A DNA stretch of 64,000 nucleotides from Escherichia marmotae (GCF_002900365.1 NZ_CP025979.1:1984001-2048000); one strand, 5' to 3'; counted from the first letter of the stretch, positions 7,521 through 19,439 are shown. The notes: generated by a model from the sequence alone, not told the origin. Program-made: numbers and translations.

Positions 7521-9285
7521 CAACGGCCTCCTCGTGAATTTCAGGGGCATCGTCAAGCGCCGCCTCCAGTTGTTGATAGCGATACATATCGCGATACCAG
7601 CCGCTTTGTTGCGCCAGCACATCATGATCGCCGCGTTGAGCGATATGCCCGTGCTGCATCACAATTATTTCACTGGCTTCTGTCAGTGCAGAAAGACGAT
7701 GGGCGCTGATGATGACCGTTCGCCCCTGTCCCCACTGGCGCAGGTTATGCAGGATCTGGTGCTCTGTGCGTCCGTCCACCGCAGAAAGCGCATCATCCAG
7801 AATGAGGATTTCCGCATTCACCAGTAACGCCCGGGCAATGGAGATACGCTGTTTTTGGCCACCGGAAAGCATCACGCCACGTTCGCCCACTTCTGTGTCG
7901 TAACCTTGCGGCAGACGAAGAATATCGTCATGCACACTGGCCAAACGCGCTACGTGCTCAATCTCTTGCTGGGTAGCATTCGGGCAACCCAGCGCAATGT
8001 TATTCGCCACGGTGTCGGAAAAAAGGAACGGCGTCTGACTGACGACTGCCAGGCGGCTACGCCAACTGTCGAGTTGTAGCTGCGTCAGAGGAATATCATG
8101 AAAGCGAATATCCCCCTCGCTGACGTCGAAATGACGCTGAATGAGTGACAGCACGGTACTTTTGCCGGAACCGGTCGGCCCGCAAATGCCCAGCATCTGA
8201 CCGGGCTTCAATACGAAACTGACGTTTTCCAGCGCAGGATGGTGAGTTTGCGGATAGGTAAACTGGCGAATATTCACATCCAGTTTACCGCGTCCTTCCG
8301 GCACACTTTCGCTACCATCTTTGACGACCGGCGCTTCCGCCAGCATCGTTCGAATACGGCTGTACGCCGCGTTGCCGCGTTCCACAATGTTAAACATCCA
8401 TGCCAGCGCCAGCATCGGCCAGATCATCAGGCCAAGATACATCATAAAACTGGTGAGCTGTCCCAGCGTTAAACTGCCCTGCACAACCATCCAGCTTCCC
8501 CCACCAATCGCCAGTAAATTCGCCATCCCAATAGCGATATAGATGGTCGGATCGAAACGAGCATCAATACGTGCCACACGCATGTTTTTCTTGCCAGTGT
8601 CCTCGGCATCTGCGGCAAATAGCGCCGACTGGCGATCTTCCAGACCAAAGGCTTTAATCATACGGATACTGGTGAGGCTCTCCTGGGTGCGGTCGTTGAG
8701 GCTGGAAAACGCCGCCTGCGCCAGCTTAAAACGCTCATGTAAAGCGTCGCCATTACGTTTGATCATGATCGCCATCACCGGCATCGGCAGCAGCGCTATT
8801 AAGGTCAACTGCCAGCTAATTTGCGTTGACATCATAATCAGCACCGCGCAGCCCATCACCAGCGAATCCACCAGCGTCAGCACTCCTTCCCCGGCGGCAA
8901 ATACCACGCGATCAACGTCATTCGTCGCGCGGGCCATTAAGTCCCCCGTCCGGTGACGCAGGTAAAATTCTGGATGCTGGCGGCTTAACTGGCGGTAATA
9001 ATCTTCACGCAGTTCAACAGCCAGTTGATAAGACGCACCGAACAACAATACACGCCAGACATAACGCAGTAGATAAACCACGACTGCAATCAGCACCATA
9101 GTGGCGATCCACATCAGGATCTGTCCGGTCGTAAAGTGTTGTTCCGTCACGCCATCGACCACAATCCCGACTACTTTCGGCGGAACCAGTTGCAGCATCG
9201 CGATAATGACAAGCAAGGCCACAGCCCCGAGATAGCGACGCCATTCCCGACGGAAATACCAGCTTAGTTGAGCAAATAATCGCAC
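7513..9285 (-). CDS. mdlA: ABC transporter half-unit MdlA
   Basis: A 590-residue ABC half-transporter with an N-terminal six-helix membrane domain and a C-terminal ATPase domain: Walker A GPTGSGKST, canonical signature LSGGQKQR, Walker B LILDDALSAVD and H-loop AHRLSA. Walker B has Asp at the position of the catalytic Glu (ILDDA), while MdlB keeps Glu (ILDEA); this suggests one degenerate and one consensus ATP site in the MdlAB heterodimer. It begins 29 bp after decR and overlaps mdlB, forming a decR-mdlA-mdlB operon. Confidence 0.94.
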   Translation of the reverse strand: MRLFAQLSWYFRREWRRYLGAVALLVIIAMLQLVPPKVVGIVVDGVTEQHFTTGQILMWIATMVLIAVVVYLLRYVWRVLLFGASYQLAVELREDYYRQLSRQHPEFYLRHRTGDLMARATNDVDRVVFAAGEGVLTLVDSLVMGCAVLIMMSTQISWQLTLIALLPMPVMAIMIKRNGDALHERFKLAQAAFSSLNDRTQESLTSIRMIKAFGLEDRQSALFAADAEDTGKKNMRVARIDARFDPTIYIAIGMANLLAIGGGSWMVVQGSLTLGQLTSFMMYLGLMIWPMLALAWMFNIVERGNAAYSRIRTMLAEAPVVKDGSESVPEGRGKLDVNIRQFTYPQTHHPALENVSFVLKPGQMLGICGPTGSGKSTVLSLIQRHFDVSEGDIRFHDIPLTQLQLDSWRSRLAVVSQTPFLFSDTVANNIALGCPNATQQEIEHVARLASVHDDILRLPQGYDTEVGERGVMLSGGQKQRISIARALLVNAEILILDDALSAVDGRTEHQILHNLRQWGQGRTVIISAHRLSALTEASEIIVMQHGHIAQRGDHDVLAQQSGWYRDMYRYQQLEAALDDAPEIHEEAVDA

Positions 9286-9314
9286 GCGTTGTGTCCTGAC
9301 CTGATTTTGGATAT

Positions 9315-9773
9315 TTATTCGATGGGTAAAGAAGTGGTGTATTTAATCTGTTCCATCGCGAAACTGGAAGTAACGTCCGACAGCCCTGGCACGCTGTTTA
9401 CCAGACGCTTATAAAACTCGTCGTAGCGTTTCATGTCGGCAACCTGGACACGCATCAGATAATCGTATTCACCGGCCATGCGCCAGAACCCCAGCACTTC
9501 TGGCATTTCCGTTACCACCGTGACAAAGCGGCAATACCATTCGCTGCTGTGATGTTGCGTTTTAATCAGTACAAAAGCGGTCAGCCCGAGGCCAATTTTT
9601 TCCGGGTCCAGTAAGGCAACTTTGCCGATAAGGATACCGTCATCCTCCAGCCGTTTCAGACGCTTCCAGCAAGGCGTGGTTGTCAGATTAACGGCTTCTG
9701 CCAGAGCCTGCAAAGAGAGGGTACAATCCTGCTGTAGCAAGGCCAGCAGCTTACGATCAATTTTATCTAACAT
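9315..9773 (-). CDS. decR: Lrp/AsnC-family regulator DecR (YbaO)
   Basis: A 152-residue Lrp-type regulator: N-terminal winged helix ([16 protein letters not shown], then the [12 protein letters not shown] recognition region) and C-terminal RAM ligand-binding domain with the GEYDYLMRV motif. In E. coli DecR senses cysteine and activates the yhaOM (cyuPA) cysteine-detoxification genes; that role comes from literature on the family member, not from this sequence. It is the first gene of an apparent operon with mdlA and mdlB, and its start lies about 150 bp from the cof stop. Confidence 0.93.
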
Positions 9774-9884
9774 AGCCCACCCACAGAGAATTATTTTCTC
9801 TTTTCATTCTATTTTAAAGGTCAAATACCGACAATTTATTCTGTGCGGTTTAAACGCCACTGCACAAAATGACAAATTCAAAGC

Positions 9885-9909
9885 AAAAAAAACCGGGCTA
9901 TTGCCCGGC
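9885..9909 (-). terminator. Intrinsic terminator after cof
   Basis: On the minus strand GCCGGGC-AATA-GCCCGG is followed by a run of eight T residues, a classic rho-independent terminator 17 bp past the cof stop. Confidence 0.88.
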
Positions 9910-9925
9910 GCTGGAAGGGATCTCG

Positions 9926-10744
9926 TTATTCGGGGGAATAAGGTAGATGTGGATTGTCCAGCCAGTGCGTCAAATAGTGAGAGACAGCCTGATTTCGGCA
10001 GTGTCCAATCACCGGTAAATGAGGGAGTTCCGCGCGAAGTTGCGGCATCGCATTGCCCATAATAAAGCCGCTGCCGACGCTGCCTAACATTTCACGATCG
10101 TTCATCGCATCGCCAAAGGCCATGCAGTCGCGCAGCGAAAAACCTAAATATTGGGTCAGCACCACCAACGCTGCGCCTTTATTGCACCCCACCGGCAGTA
10201 CTTCCAGGCAATTAATTGCGGAAAAACACAAATGTGCCCGCTCGCCTAATGCTTCGTGTAGTTGGATCTGCAAGCGCGTAAGATCGTCATGATCGCCACA
10301 GAAACAGACCTTGGTGACGCGGTCGAGAGGCATTTTTTTAACATTGATAATCTGATAACGAAACTTGCTATAGACAAATGCCTGCAACAACGCCGGAATT
10401 TCGCGTTCGGTAAACCAGCCATCATCATTGAAGATATGCATGCTGGCCTGGGTATCCCACTTCTGATAGAGCACCCGTTCCGCTACATCTGCAGGTAAAT
10501 CATCACGATGTAACAATTCACCTTCCAGAGAATGCACGCGCGTACCGTTGCCGGTAATCAAATACGCATCCAGCGATAGCGCCCCGAGAATGTGCTGCAT
10601 CTCCAACGCATGGCGACCCGTAGCAAAAGTAAGGGTGATATCGCGTTCACGCAGGCGCGCCAGAGTAGAGAGGGTTTTCTCACCTAAGTGGTGGTCAGGC
10701 ATCAATAAAGTGCCGTCCATATCAAATGCTGCCAGACGAGCCAT
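9926..10744 (-). CDS. cof: HAD-family phosphatase Cof (HMP-pyrophosphate phosphatase)
   Basis: A 272-residue haloacid-dehalogenase hydrolase of the Cof/type IIB group. Motif I DMDGTLL with the nucleophilic Asp is at residues 8-14, motif II Thr follows in FATGR, and motif IV GDAMND is near the C-terminus, with a large cap domain between. E. coli Cof hydrolyses the thiamin precursor HMP pyrophosphate and other small phosphates. The start MARLAAF at 10744 gives the family length; an ATG four codons upstream (10756) is possible. Divergent from ybaE. Several residues (for example FVYSKFRYQI) differ from the K-12 protein as I recall it. Confidence 0.94.
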   Translation of the reverse strand: MARLAAFDMDGTLLMPDHHLGEKTLSTLARLRERDITLTFATGRHALEMQHILGALSLDAYLITGNGTRVHSLEGELLHRDDLPADVAERVLYQKWDTQASMHIFNDDGWFTEREIPALLQAFVYSKFRYQIINVKKMPLDRVTKVCFCGDHDDLTRLQIQLHEALGERAHLCFSAINCLEVLPVGCNKGAALVVLTQYLGFSLRDCMAFGDAMNDREMLGSVGSGFIMGNAMPQLRAELPHLPVIGHCRNQAVSHYLTHWLDNPHLPYSPE

Positions 10745-10843
10745 TTCTTTCTCCACTCTTTGACAGGGTTAATGGTGATTGAGTATCACCTGATATATAC
10801 GGAAGTAATAGTGAATAGTTAAATAATATTGTTCCGGGGTTAT

Positions 10844-12543
10844 ATGCGACTGCTTAACCGTCTTAACCAGTATCAACGTCTGTGGCAACCTTCCGCGGGA
10901 GAGACGCAGTCCGTGACCGTCAGCGAACTGGCCGAACGCTGTTTTTGCAGCGAACGGCATGTGCGCACACTGTTACGTCAGGCACAGGAGGCTGGATGGT
11001 TGGAGTGGCAGGCGCAATCAGGACGCGGAAAGCGCGGGCAACTACGCTTTCTGGTGACGCCGCAATTCCTGCGCAATACGATGATGGAACAGGCGCTGGA
11101 AACCGGGAAACAGCAGGATGTGCTGGAGCTGGCGCAACTGGCTCCTGGCGAGCTGCGTACCCTGTTACAACCGTTTATGGGCGGGCAATGGCATAACGAT
11201 ACACCGGCGTTGCGTATCCCCTATTATCGCCCACTCGAACCGCTACAACCGGGCTTTTTGCCCGGCCGTGCCGAGCAGCATCTCGCCGGGCAAGTTTTTT
11301 CCGGCCTGACCCGCTTCGACAATAATACGCAACGCCCAATTGGCGATTTAGCGCACCACTGGGAAACGTCTACTGACGGGCTACGCTGGGATTTTTATCT
11401 TCGTTCAACGCTGCACTGGCATAACGGCGATGCTGTAAAAGCAACGCAACTGCATCAGCGGTTGTTGATGCTGCTCCAGCTACCTGCATTGGGTAAATTA
11501 TTTATTAGCGTGAAGCGTATTGAAGTCCCCCATCCACAGTGCCTGACCTTCTTTTTACATCCCCCGATTACTGGCTTGCCCACCGGCTGGCAAGCTATTG
11601 CAGTCATCTCGCGCATCCACAATTCCCGCAGGTGGGAACCGGTCCTTTTCGCTTAACACAATTCACAGCGGAACTGGTGCGTCTGGAAAGTCACGATTAT
11701 TACCATTTACGTCATCCACTGCTAAAAGCGGTTGAATACTGGATAACTCCACCGCTTTTTGAAAAAGATTTGGGAACCAGTTGCCAGCATCCAGTGCAAA
11801 TCACTATCGGTAAACCCGAGGATCTGCCTCTGGTCAGCCAGGTCAGTAGCGGCATCAGTTTAGGTTTTTGCTATTTAACGTTGCGCAAAAGCTCCCGACT
11901 AACCCTCTGGCAGGCGCGAAAAGTGATCACCATTATTCATCAATCTGGTTTACTGCAAACGTTAGAAGTCGGAGAAAACCTGATCACCGCCAGTAATGCA
12001 TTGCTGCCTGGCTGGACTATTCCGCAATGGGAAGTGCCAGATGAGGTCAAACTACCGGAAACATTGACGCTGGCTTATCACCTGCCAGTGGAACTTCATG
12101 CTATGGCAGAACAGCTACGGACGACGCTGGCAGCAGAAGGTTGCGAATTAAAGATTATTTTTCATCATGCGAAAAACTGGGATGACACAACCCCACTGGC
12201 TCAGGCAGATTTGATGATGGGCGATAGATTAATTGGCGAAGCACCGGAATATACCCTTGAGCAATGGCTGCGTTGCGATCCGCTCTGGCCACATGTTTTC
12301 ACTGCCAGCACATATGCACATCTGCACTCAACACTGGATGCCGTGCAATTGATGCCTGATGAGGAAAACCGACATAACGCCCTGAAAGCGGTCTTCACAC
12401 AATTAATGGATAACGCCACGCTGACACCACTGTTTAACTATCACTATCGCATTAGCGCGCCGCCCGGTGTTAACGGTGTCCGTCTGACGCCGCGCGGCTG
12501 GTTTGAATTTACCGAAGCCTGGCTTCCCACACCGTCGCAATGA
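10844..12543 (+). pseudogene. ybaE: SgrR-family regulator gene ybaE, frameshifted
   Basis: The reading frame starting MRLLNRLNQYQRLW at 10844 encodes an N-terminal winged-helix DNA-binding domain (SELAERCFCSERHVRTLL) and the start of a solute-binding-protein-like domain. It leaves the family sequence at the C-run 11561-11565 (…TFFLH, then unrelated residues) and stops at 11656. From the same point the family sequence continues in another frame (PDYWLAHRLASYC…) to 12543. The total span of 1,700 bp is exactly one base short of a 566-codon gene, so a single-base deletion explains everything. The N-terminal product (270 residues) might still be made; the full regulator is not. Target genes of YbaE are unknown. 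Confidence 0.92.
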
Positions 12544-12607
12544 AGCACTGGTCGGGGTTAACCACAGGCGTTACCATAAGGTTTTTACCGATTTAGCAGG
12601 ATGATTT

Positions 12608-13303
12608 ATGAAACGTGCTGTCGTTGTGTTCAGTGGAGGCCAGGATTCCACCACCTGTCTGGTACAGGCATTGCAGCAATATGATGAAGTCCATTGCGTG
12701 ACATTTGATTACGGCCAGCGCCATCGCGCAGAGATCGACGTGGCCCGCGAACTGGCGCTAAAACTAGGGGCACGCGCGCATAAGGTGCTGGATGTGACGC
12801 TGCTCAACGAGCTGGCGGTTAGCAGCCTGACGCGTGACAGCATTCCAGTGCCAGATTATGAACCTGAAGCCGATGGTATCCCGAATACGTTTGTCCCAGG
12901 GCGTAATATTTTGTTCCTGACGCTGGCGGCAATATATGCGTATCAGGTAAAAGCAGAAGCAGTAATTACCGGCGTCTGCGAAACGGATTTCTCCGGTTAC
13001 CCGGATTGCCGCGATGAGTTTGTGAAAGCACTGAACCATGCCGTCAGTCTGGGCATGGCGAAAGATATTCGCTTTGAAACACCGTTGATGTGGATTGATA
13101 AAGCGGAAACCTGGGCGCTGGCGGATTATTACGGCAAGCTGGATTTAGTCCGTAACGAAACGTTGACCTGCTATAACGGCATTAAAGGCGACGGTTGCGG
13201 TCATTGTGCTGCGTGTAATCTGCGTGCCAACGGGTTGAATCATTATCTGGCCGATAAATCGGCGGTGATGACGGCGATGAAACAGAAGACCGGATTGAAG
13301 TAA
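12608..13303 (+). CDS. queC: 7-cyano-7-deazaguanine synthase QueC
   Basis: A 231-residue PP-loop ATPase that converts 7-carboxy-7-deazaguanine to preQ0 using ATP and ammonia, in the pathway to queuosine tRNA modification. The P-loop SGGQDSTTC is at residues 9-17; four cysteines near the C-terminus (CYNG…GCGHCAAC) bind zinc. The start ATG at 12608 is preceded by a weak CAGGA. It lies 64 bp after ybaE on the same strand. Two later enzymes of the route, QueA and Tgt, are encoded together about 41 kb away in this window. Confidence 0.97.
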   Translation: MKRAVVVFSGGQDSTTCLVQALQQYDEVHCVTFDYGQRHRAEIDVARELALKLGARAHKVLDVTLLNELAVSSLTRDSIPVPDYEPEADGIPNTFVPGRNILFLTLAAIYAYQVKAEAVITGVCETDFSGYPDCRDEFVKALNHAVSLGMAKDIRFETPLMWIDKAETWALADYYGKLDLVRNETLTCYNGIKGDGCGHCAACNLRANGLNHYLADKSAVMTAMKQKTGLK

Positions 13304-13343
13304 TTATTCGGGGTGTCGCCTGATCCGATCTACGATTGTATCA

Positions 13344-13387
13344 CGCCTGGAGGCCGGATAAGACGCACCCCGCGTCGCATCCGGCAC
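13344..13387. repeat. REP-type element between queC and fadM
   Basis: The sequence GCCTGGAGGCCGGATAAG followed by GCGTCGCATCCGGCAC forms an imperfect stem with the GCCGGATAAGACGC core typical of REP units, in the gap between convergent genes. Confidence 0.75.
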
Positions 13388-13397
13388 AACAAAACGT

Positions 13398-13796
13398 TTA
13401 CTGAACCATCTGCTCCAGCTTTTCGCGCAGTTCCCCTTCCAGGGCTAATGCTCTCTGCGTTTTGAGATCAATACAAACAAAGGTGATGAGCGCATCCGCC
13501 ACCACCTGTCCTTCCGGCTCAAGGGTGATTACTTGACTTAAAATGCCGCTTTTACCGTTTAATTGCTGCAACTGACTGGTAATGGTCAGCAGGTCGCTCA
13601 ACACCGCCGGGCGGCGATAGTTAATATTTATATTGACTACCACAAAAGCGATGTTATGGGCGGTCATCCATTGAAAGCTGTCGCTATTTTCCAGCCCATC
13701 CCAGCGGGCTTCTTCGAGAAACTCAAGGTAGCGAGCGTTGTTAACGTGCTGGTAAACATCGAGATGGTATCCACGAACTTTGATTTGTGTTTGCAT
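13398..13796 (-). CDS. fadM: Long-chain acyl-CoA thioesterase FadM (YbaW)
   Basis: A 132-residue single-hotdog thioesterase of the 4-hydroxybenzoyl-CoA thioesterase type. The HLDVYQHVNNARYLEFLEEARW segment holds the conserved Asp and HVNN active-site pattern near residues 11-31. The E. coli enzyme prefers 3,5-tetradecadienoyl-CoA, a by-product of oleate beta-oxidation, and is repressed by FadR; no FadR site was verified here. It is followed by a REP element and preceded by about 105 bp separating it from ybaV on the same strand. Confidence 0.93.
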   Translation of the reverse strand: MQTQIKVRGYHLDVYQHVNNARYLEFLEEARWDGLENSDSFQWMTAHNIAFVVVNININYRRPAVLSDLLTITSQLQQLNGKSGILSQVITLEPEGQVVADALITFVCIDLKTQRALALEGELREKLEQMVQ

Positions 13797-13849
13797 AGCG
13801 CAATAGCCTTACGTTGTTGTTATAAGAACAGTTATAAGCACAGAGGTCA

Positions 13850-14282
<433 letters not shown>

Positions 14283-14312
14283 GTAAGCGGCTCGTCAGAA
14301 CCGTATTGATAT

Positions 14313-15884
14313 TTACTGAGAGCTCAGATCAACTTTCCAGGGCAACAGATCGCGTACCCGGTTTGCCGGCCAGTCCTGGATATGTTCAATGACGTAACGC
14401 AGCCACTTTTCTGGCTCCACATTGTTCAGACGGCATGTGCCGATCAGCGAGTACAACACCGCCGCATGTTCACCACCGCTGTCGGAACCCGCGAACATCC
14501 AGTTTTTCCGGCCTACGGCCACTCCCCGTAAGGCGTTCTCTGCGATGTTGTTGTCGATTTCCACCCAGCCATTACTGCAGTACACGTTCAGGGCATCCCA
14601 CTGTTTCAGCAGGTATGCGAACGCTTTTGCCGTATCTGAGTGACGCGACAGTGTTTTCGTCTGTTGCTGTATCCAGTCATACAGTGACTGCATCAGTGGC
14701 GCGGCTCTGGCTTTTCTTGCCGCCAGACGCTGTTCTGCTGAACAGCCCCGGACCTCTGCCTCGATAGCATACAGTTCACCGATACGCTGCAGGGCTTCCG
14801 TGGTGATGTCGGTGGGCGCTCTTGCATGCACATCGTGGATTTTTCTCCGGGCATGAGCCATACACGCGGCTTCCGTTATTCTGCCGGATTCGTATAACAC
14901 CCGGTAACCACCGTAAGCATCGGCCTGAAGCACACCGCTGTAACCGGCCAGGTGATTTTGTGGATGGATACCTTTCCGGTCCGGACTGTACGCGAACCAG
15001 ACCGCCGGGGGCATCTGTGAACCGGCGTTGCGGTCATCACGGACGTAGACCCACAGCCGGGCTGTCCGGGTTTTACCGCTGCCCGGCTCCTGGACCGGGA
15101 CGGGGATATCATCGGCATGGACTTTACCGGGCATCAGCACATACTGGCGCAGGACGTCATACAGCGGCTCCAGCAGTTCAGCAACGGCACCGGTCCAGCG
15201 CCCCAGTGTGGCACGGCTCAGCTCCACTCCCTGACGACGGTATATTTCTGACTGGCGGTATAACGGCAGATGGTCTGCATATTTCCCGGTGACAACATGG
15301 GCCAGAAGCCCCGCTCCGGCATAACTGCGTGCAATGGGTTTTGAAGGTACTGGTGCCTGCACGATATGGTCGCACCGGCAACAGGCCAGTTTCGGACGTT
15401 GTGTTTCGATAACCTTAAAGGCGCTGCTGATAAGCTCCAGTTGCTCTGACACATCACATCCCAGAGAACTGAGTTCACCACCACAGGCAGGACAGCATTC
15501 CTCTTCCGGCCGGATAACCCGGGTTTCACGGGGAAGTGAGGCCGGTAACGGTTTACGGGCTGAAGACTGGCGCAGGGCGGATGGCAGTACCGGGTCATAT
15601 TGCTCACCCAGCGTTTCCGCCATTTCTTCCTGAAGTGCGCTGATTCGCTCCTGAGCTTCCTGTATCTGCCGTTCGGTTTTTGCACGAAGTTTTTCTGAGC
15701 TTTTACCGAACTGCATACGTTGCAGTTTCGCAACCAGCGCCTTCAGCCGGTTGATTTCGGAAGCATAAGCCGCCACCCGCTGTGAGAGCAGGCGGTTGTA
15801 TTCAGCCATCTGGCGGATGGTGTCCTGTTGCGTCTGCAACAGTGCCCGCAGGCGGGCGTTCTCATGAGCAAGTGAGGTGTCCAT
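14313..15884 (-). CDS. tnpC: IS66-family transposase TnpC
   Basis: A 523-residue IS66 transposase. An N-terminal coiled coil (about residues 5-95) carries the LQRMQFGKSSEKL motif, followed by a zinc-binding CPACGGEL…CCRCDHIV region, and then the DDE catalytic core. Likely catalytic residues are Asp258 or 259 (HADDIPVP), Asp322 (ADAYGGY) and Glu449 (IAENALRG). The C-terminal WLRYVIEHIQDWP motif is typical. It starts 19 bp after tnpB and is expected to act with TnpA and TnpB. Length and motifs look complete, so the element may be active. Confidence 0.95.
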   Translation of the reverse strand: MDTSLAHENARLRALLQTQQDTIRQMAEYNRLLSQRVAAYASEINRLKALVAKLQRMQFGKSSEKLRAKTERQIQEAQERISALQEEMAETLGEQYDPVLPSALRQSSARKPLPASLPRETRVIRPEEECCPACGGELSSLGCDVSEQLELISSAFKVIETQRPKLACCRCDHIVQAPVPSKPIARSYAGAGLLAHVVTGKYADHLPLYRQSEIYRRQGVELSRATLGRWTGAVAELLEPLYDVLRQYVLMPGKVHADDIPVPVQEPGSGKTRTARLWVYVRDDRNAGSQMPPAVWFAYSPDRKGIHPQNHLAGYSGVLQADAYGGYRVLYESGRITEAACMAHARRKIHDVHARAPTDITTEALQRIGELYAIEAEVRGCSAEQRLAARKARAAPLMQSLYDWIQQQTKTLSRHSDTAKAFAYLLKQWDALNVYCSNGWVEIDNNIAENALRGVAVGRKNWMFAGSDSGGEHAAVLYSLIGTCRLNNVEPEKWLRYVIEHIQDWPANRVRDLLPWKVDLSSQ

Positions 15885-15903
15885 ATCCTCACTTTACAAC
15901 GGG

Positions 15904-16251
15904 TTATATGCGGATTCCAGCGCGTTCCGTTCGTTTCGGGTGCTTCCAGTTGATACCTTCAGGAAGCATGGATAACTGAGCCGGAGTAAGGTGCACCTTG
16001 CCGTCACGGGTGACTGGCCAGACGAAGCGGCCCCGCTCCAGGCGTTTGGTGAAGAGGCACAGTCCGTCACTGTCAGCCCACAACACTTTTATCTGGTCAC
16101 CCCGGCGTCCGCGGAAGATGAACAGGTGTCCGGAGAACGGGTCATCCTTCAGGACGTTCTGAACTTTTGATGCCAGGCCGTTAAAGCCATTCCGCATGTC
16201 GGTGATACCGGCAACCAGCCAGATACGCGAACCGGCAGGGAGAGATATCAT
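15904..16251 (-). CDS. tnpB: IS66-family accessory protein TnpB
   Basis: A 115-residue IS66 Orf2 protein with the family hallmarks ITDMRNGFNGLA and HLFIFRGRRGDQIKVLWAD. It is required with TnpA and TnpC for transposition in the family; its biochemical role is not settled. Its ATG overlaps the tnpA stop in the sequence TGATG, indicating translational coupling. Confidence 0.95.
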   Translation of the reverse strand: MISLPAGSRIWLVAGITDMRNGFNGLASKVQNVLKDDPFSGHLFIFRGRRGDQIKVLWADSDGLCLFTKRLERGRFVWPVTRDGKVHLTPAQLSMLPEGINWKHPKRTERAGIRI

Positions 16252-16928
16252 CAGTGGCTGCTCCCTTTTATTTCGCGGATAAGTGTCTGTAATAACGCCG
16301 GCGTCAGTTTACCTTTAAGCCTGAGAGTTCCGGCCGGCAGAACCAGCTCACAACACAGACTGTCGGACGGTGTATTTATCTGCTCTGGTTCCTGTGCGGG
16401 GGCCGGGATTTTATTATCCGGCTCCGGCGTTAACGTCACGGGAAGCAGTGCCGGCATATTTTTTCCGGAAGGCAGCAGGCCACCTTTCCGGTATTGATGG
16501 CGCCAGTTGAAGAGCAGGTTATCGTTGATTCCGTTTTCCCGGGCGATCTGCGCCACACAGGCTCCGGGCTGCAGTGACTGCTCCACTAAGGCGATTTTAA
16601 ACTCATAAGGGAAGTTGGGCCGCCGGGGACGTTTTTTTACCACGGGGGCTTCGGATATAACGGTGCTTTCAGGACGTACGACTGGTACCGTGGAAAATTG
16701 TCCGTAAAGGCAGGCATCAAGTTCCTGCTCCGACATGCCTGCGGGCAAAGGCCACGAAAGGCCAGCTCTCCGAAAGCGCACGAACATACTACAAACTGTT
16801 GATTTTGGTACACCCAGGCGACGCCCGGCCACAACCCGGGGTAAATGTTCTTCAAAGTGAAGACGTAAAGCTTCAGTGATCCAGGTCCGGTGTTTCATAC
16901 GATAGTGTCCATTAAAAATGATGGACAT
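16251..16928 (-). CDS. tnpA: IS66-family accessory protein TnpA
   Basis: A 225-residue IS66 Orf1 protein. The central region (FPYEFKIALVEQSL…ARENGINDNLLFNWRHQY) is the helix-turn-helix found in IS66 and IS3-type OrfA proteins, and the C-terminus is short and variable. An additional N-terminal segment (HRTWITEALRL…GVPKSTVCSMFVRF) looks like a second helix-turn-helix, making this longer than many TnpA proteins of about 130 residues. The start at 16928 is open; an ATG at 16898 (MKHRTW) is equally possible since neither has a strong ribosome site. Confidence 0.9.
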   Translation of the reverse strand: MSIIFNGHYRMKHRTWITEALRLHFEEHLPRVVAGRRLGVPKSTVCSMFVRFRRAGLSWPLPAGMSEQELDACLYGQFSTVPVVRPESTVISEAPVVKKRPRRPNFPYEFKIALVEQSLQPGACVAQIARENGINDNLLFNWRHQYRKGGLLPSGKNMPALLPVTLTPEPDNKIPAPAQEPEQINTPSDSLCCELVLPAGTLRLKGKLTPALLQTLIREIKGSSH

Positions 16929-16981
16929 TATTTTTGTGGAGCCGGAGGAAACAGACCAGACGGTTTAAATGAGCCGGTTAC

Positions 16982-17023
<42 letters not shown>

Positions 17024-17024
17024 A

Positions 17025-17071
<47 letters not shown>

Positions 17072-17103
17072 ACAAAGCATTTTTTTGCGAAGCGGCTTCA
17101 GGA

Positions 17104-18975
<1,872 letters not shown>

Positions 18976-19105
18976 GGTGTAACAACACTCCGCTGTAGGT
19001 GACTGTATACCTCACGCAACATATCGCTGCGTGCAAAGGCCTATTGTGACAAGAAACGGGGGCAATTGTCAGCCCACAACTTGCAGAAAGTCACGGAATA
19101 CAAAT

Positions 19106-19132
19106 AAAAAAGGCACATCAGTAGATGCGCCC
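19106..19132 (-). terminator. Intrinsic terminator of hupB
   Basis: On the minus strand GGGCGCATC-TACT-GATGTGCC is followed by TTTTTT, about 35 bp after the hupB stop. Confidence 0.88.
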
Positions 19133-19166
19133 TTGAACTTCGTCACATCCCCAATGGGGACAATAC

Positions 19167-19439
19167 TTAGTTTACCGCGTCTTTCAGCGCTTTACCTGCA
19201 CGGAAGCTCGGTACTTTAGCTGCAGCGATGGTGATCTCTTTACCGGTCTGCGGGTTGCGACCAGTACGGGCAGCACGCTCTTTAACGGCAAAAGTACCAA
19301 AACCAACCAGTGCTACATCATCCCCTTCTTTCAGGGATTCAGTTACGGAAGCAATAATAGCATCTAACGCACGGCCAGCCGCAGCTTTAGAGATATCAGC
19401 CCCTGCAGCAATCTTGTCAATCAATTGAGATTTATTCAC
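19167..19439 (-). CDS. hupB: DNA-binding protein HU-beta
   Basis: The 90-residue HU beta subunit, a nucleoid protein that dimerises with itself or HU-alpha and bends DNA. The beta-arm signature [21 protein letters not shown] is present (residues about 46-66), with helices before and after. AGAGGAAGAGA precedes the start. It is transcribed as its own unit with a strong terminator, downstream of lon and its terminator; multiple promoters known in this gap for E. coli were not resolved here. Confidence 0.98.

Larger units (their letters stand above)
14283..16981 (-). mobile_element. Complete IS66-family insertion sequence, 2,699 bp
   Basis: The element is bounded by inverted repeats (GTAAGCGGCTC at 14283 and its counterpart GTAACCGGCTC on the minus strand from 16981) and flanked by identical 8-bp target duplications GAATCACC at 14275-14282 and 16982-16989. 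It carries the standard tnpA-tnpB-tnpC set, all on the minus strand and all intact. Length, 8-bp duplication and gene set are diagnostic of IS66; the size is close to the IS679/ISCro1 group, but I cannot assign the exact name. Insertion is in the ybaV-ppiD gap and breaks no coding region. Confidence 0.97.

Noticed and set aside
11539..12543. Separate solute-binding-protein gene beginning at 11539
   Set aside because: This is the out-of-frame remainder of ybaE; it has no ribosome site and the total span is one base short of the intact gene.
14422..15633. Several plus-strand frames inside the IS66 element
   Set aside because: They are shadows of tnpC; no similarity to known passenger genes, and the element's own genes account for its length.
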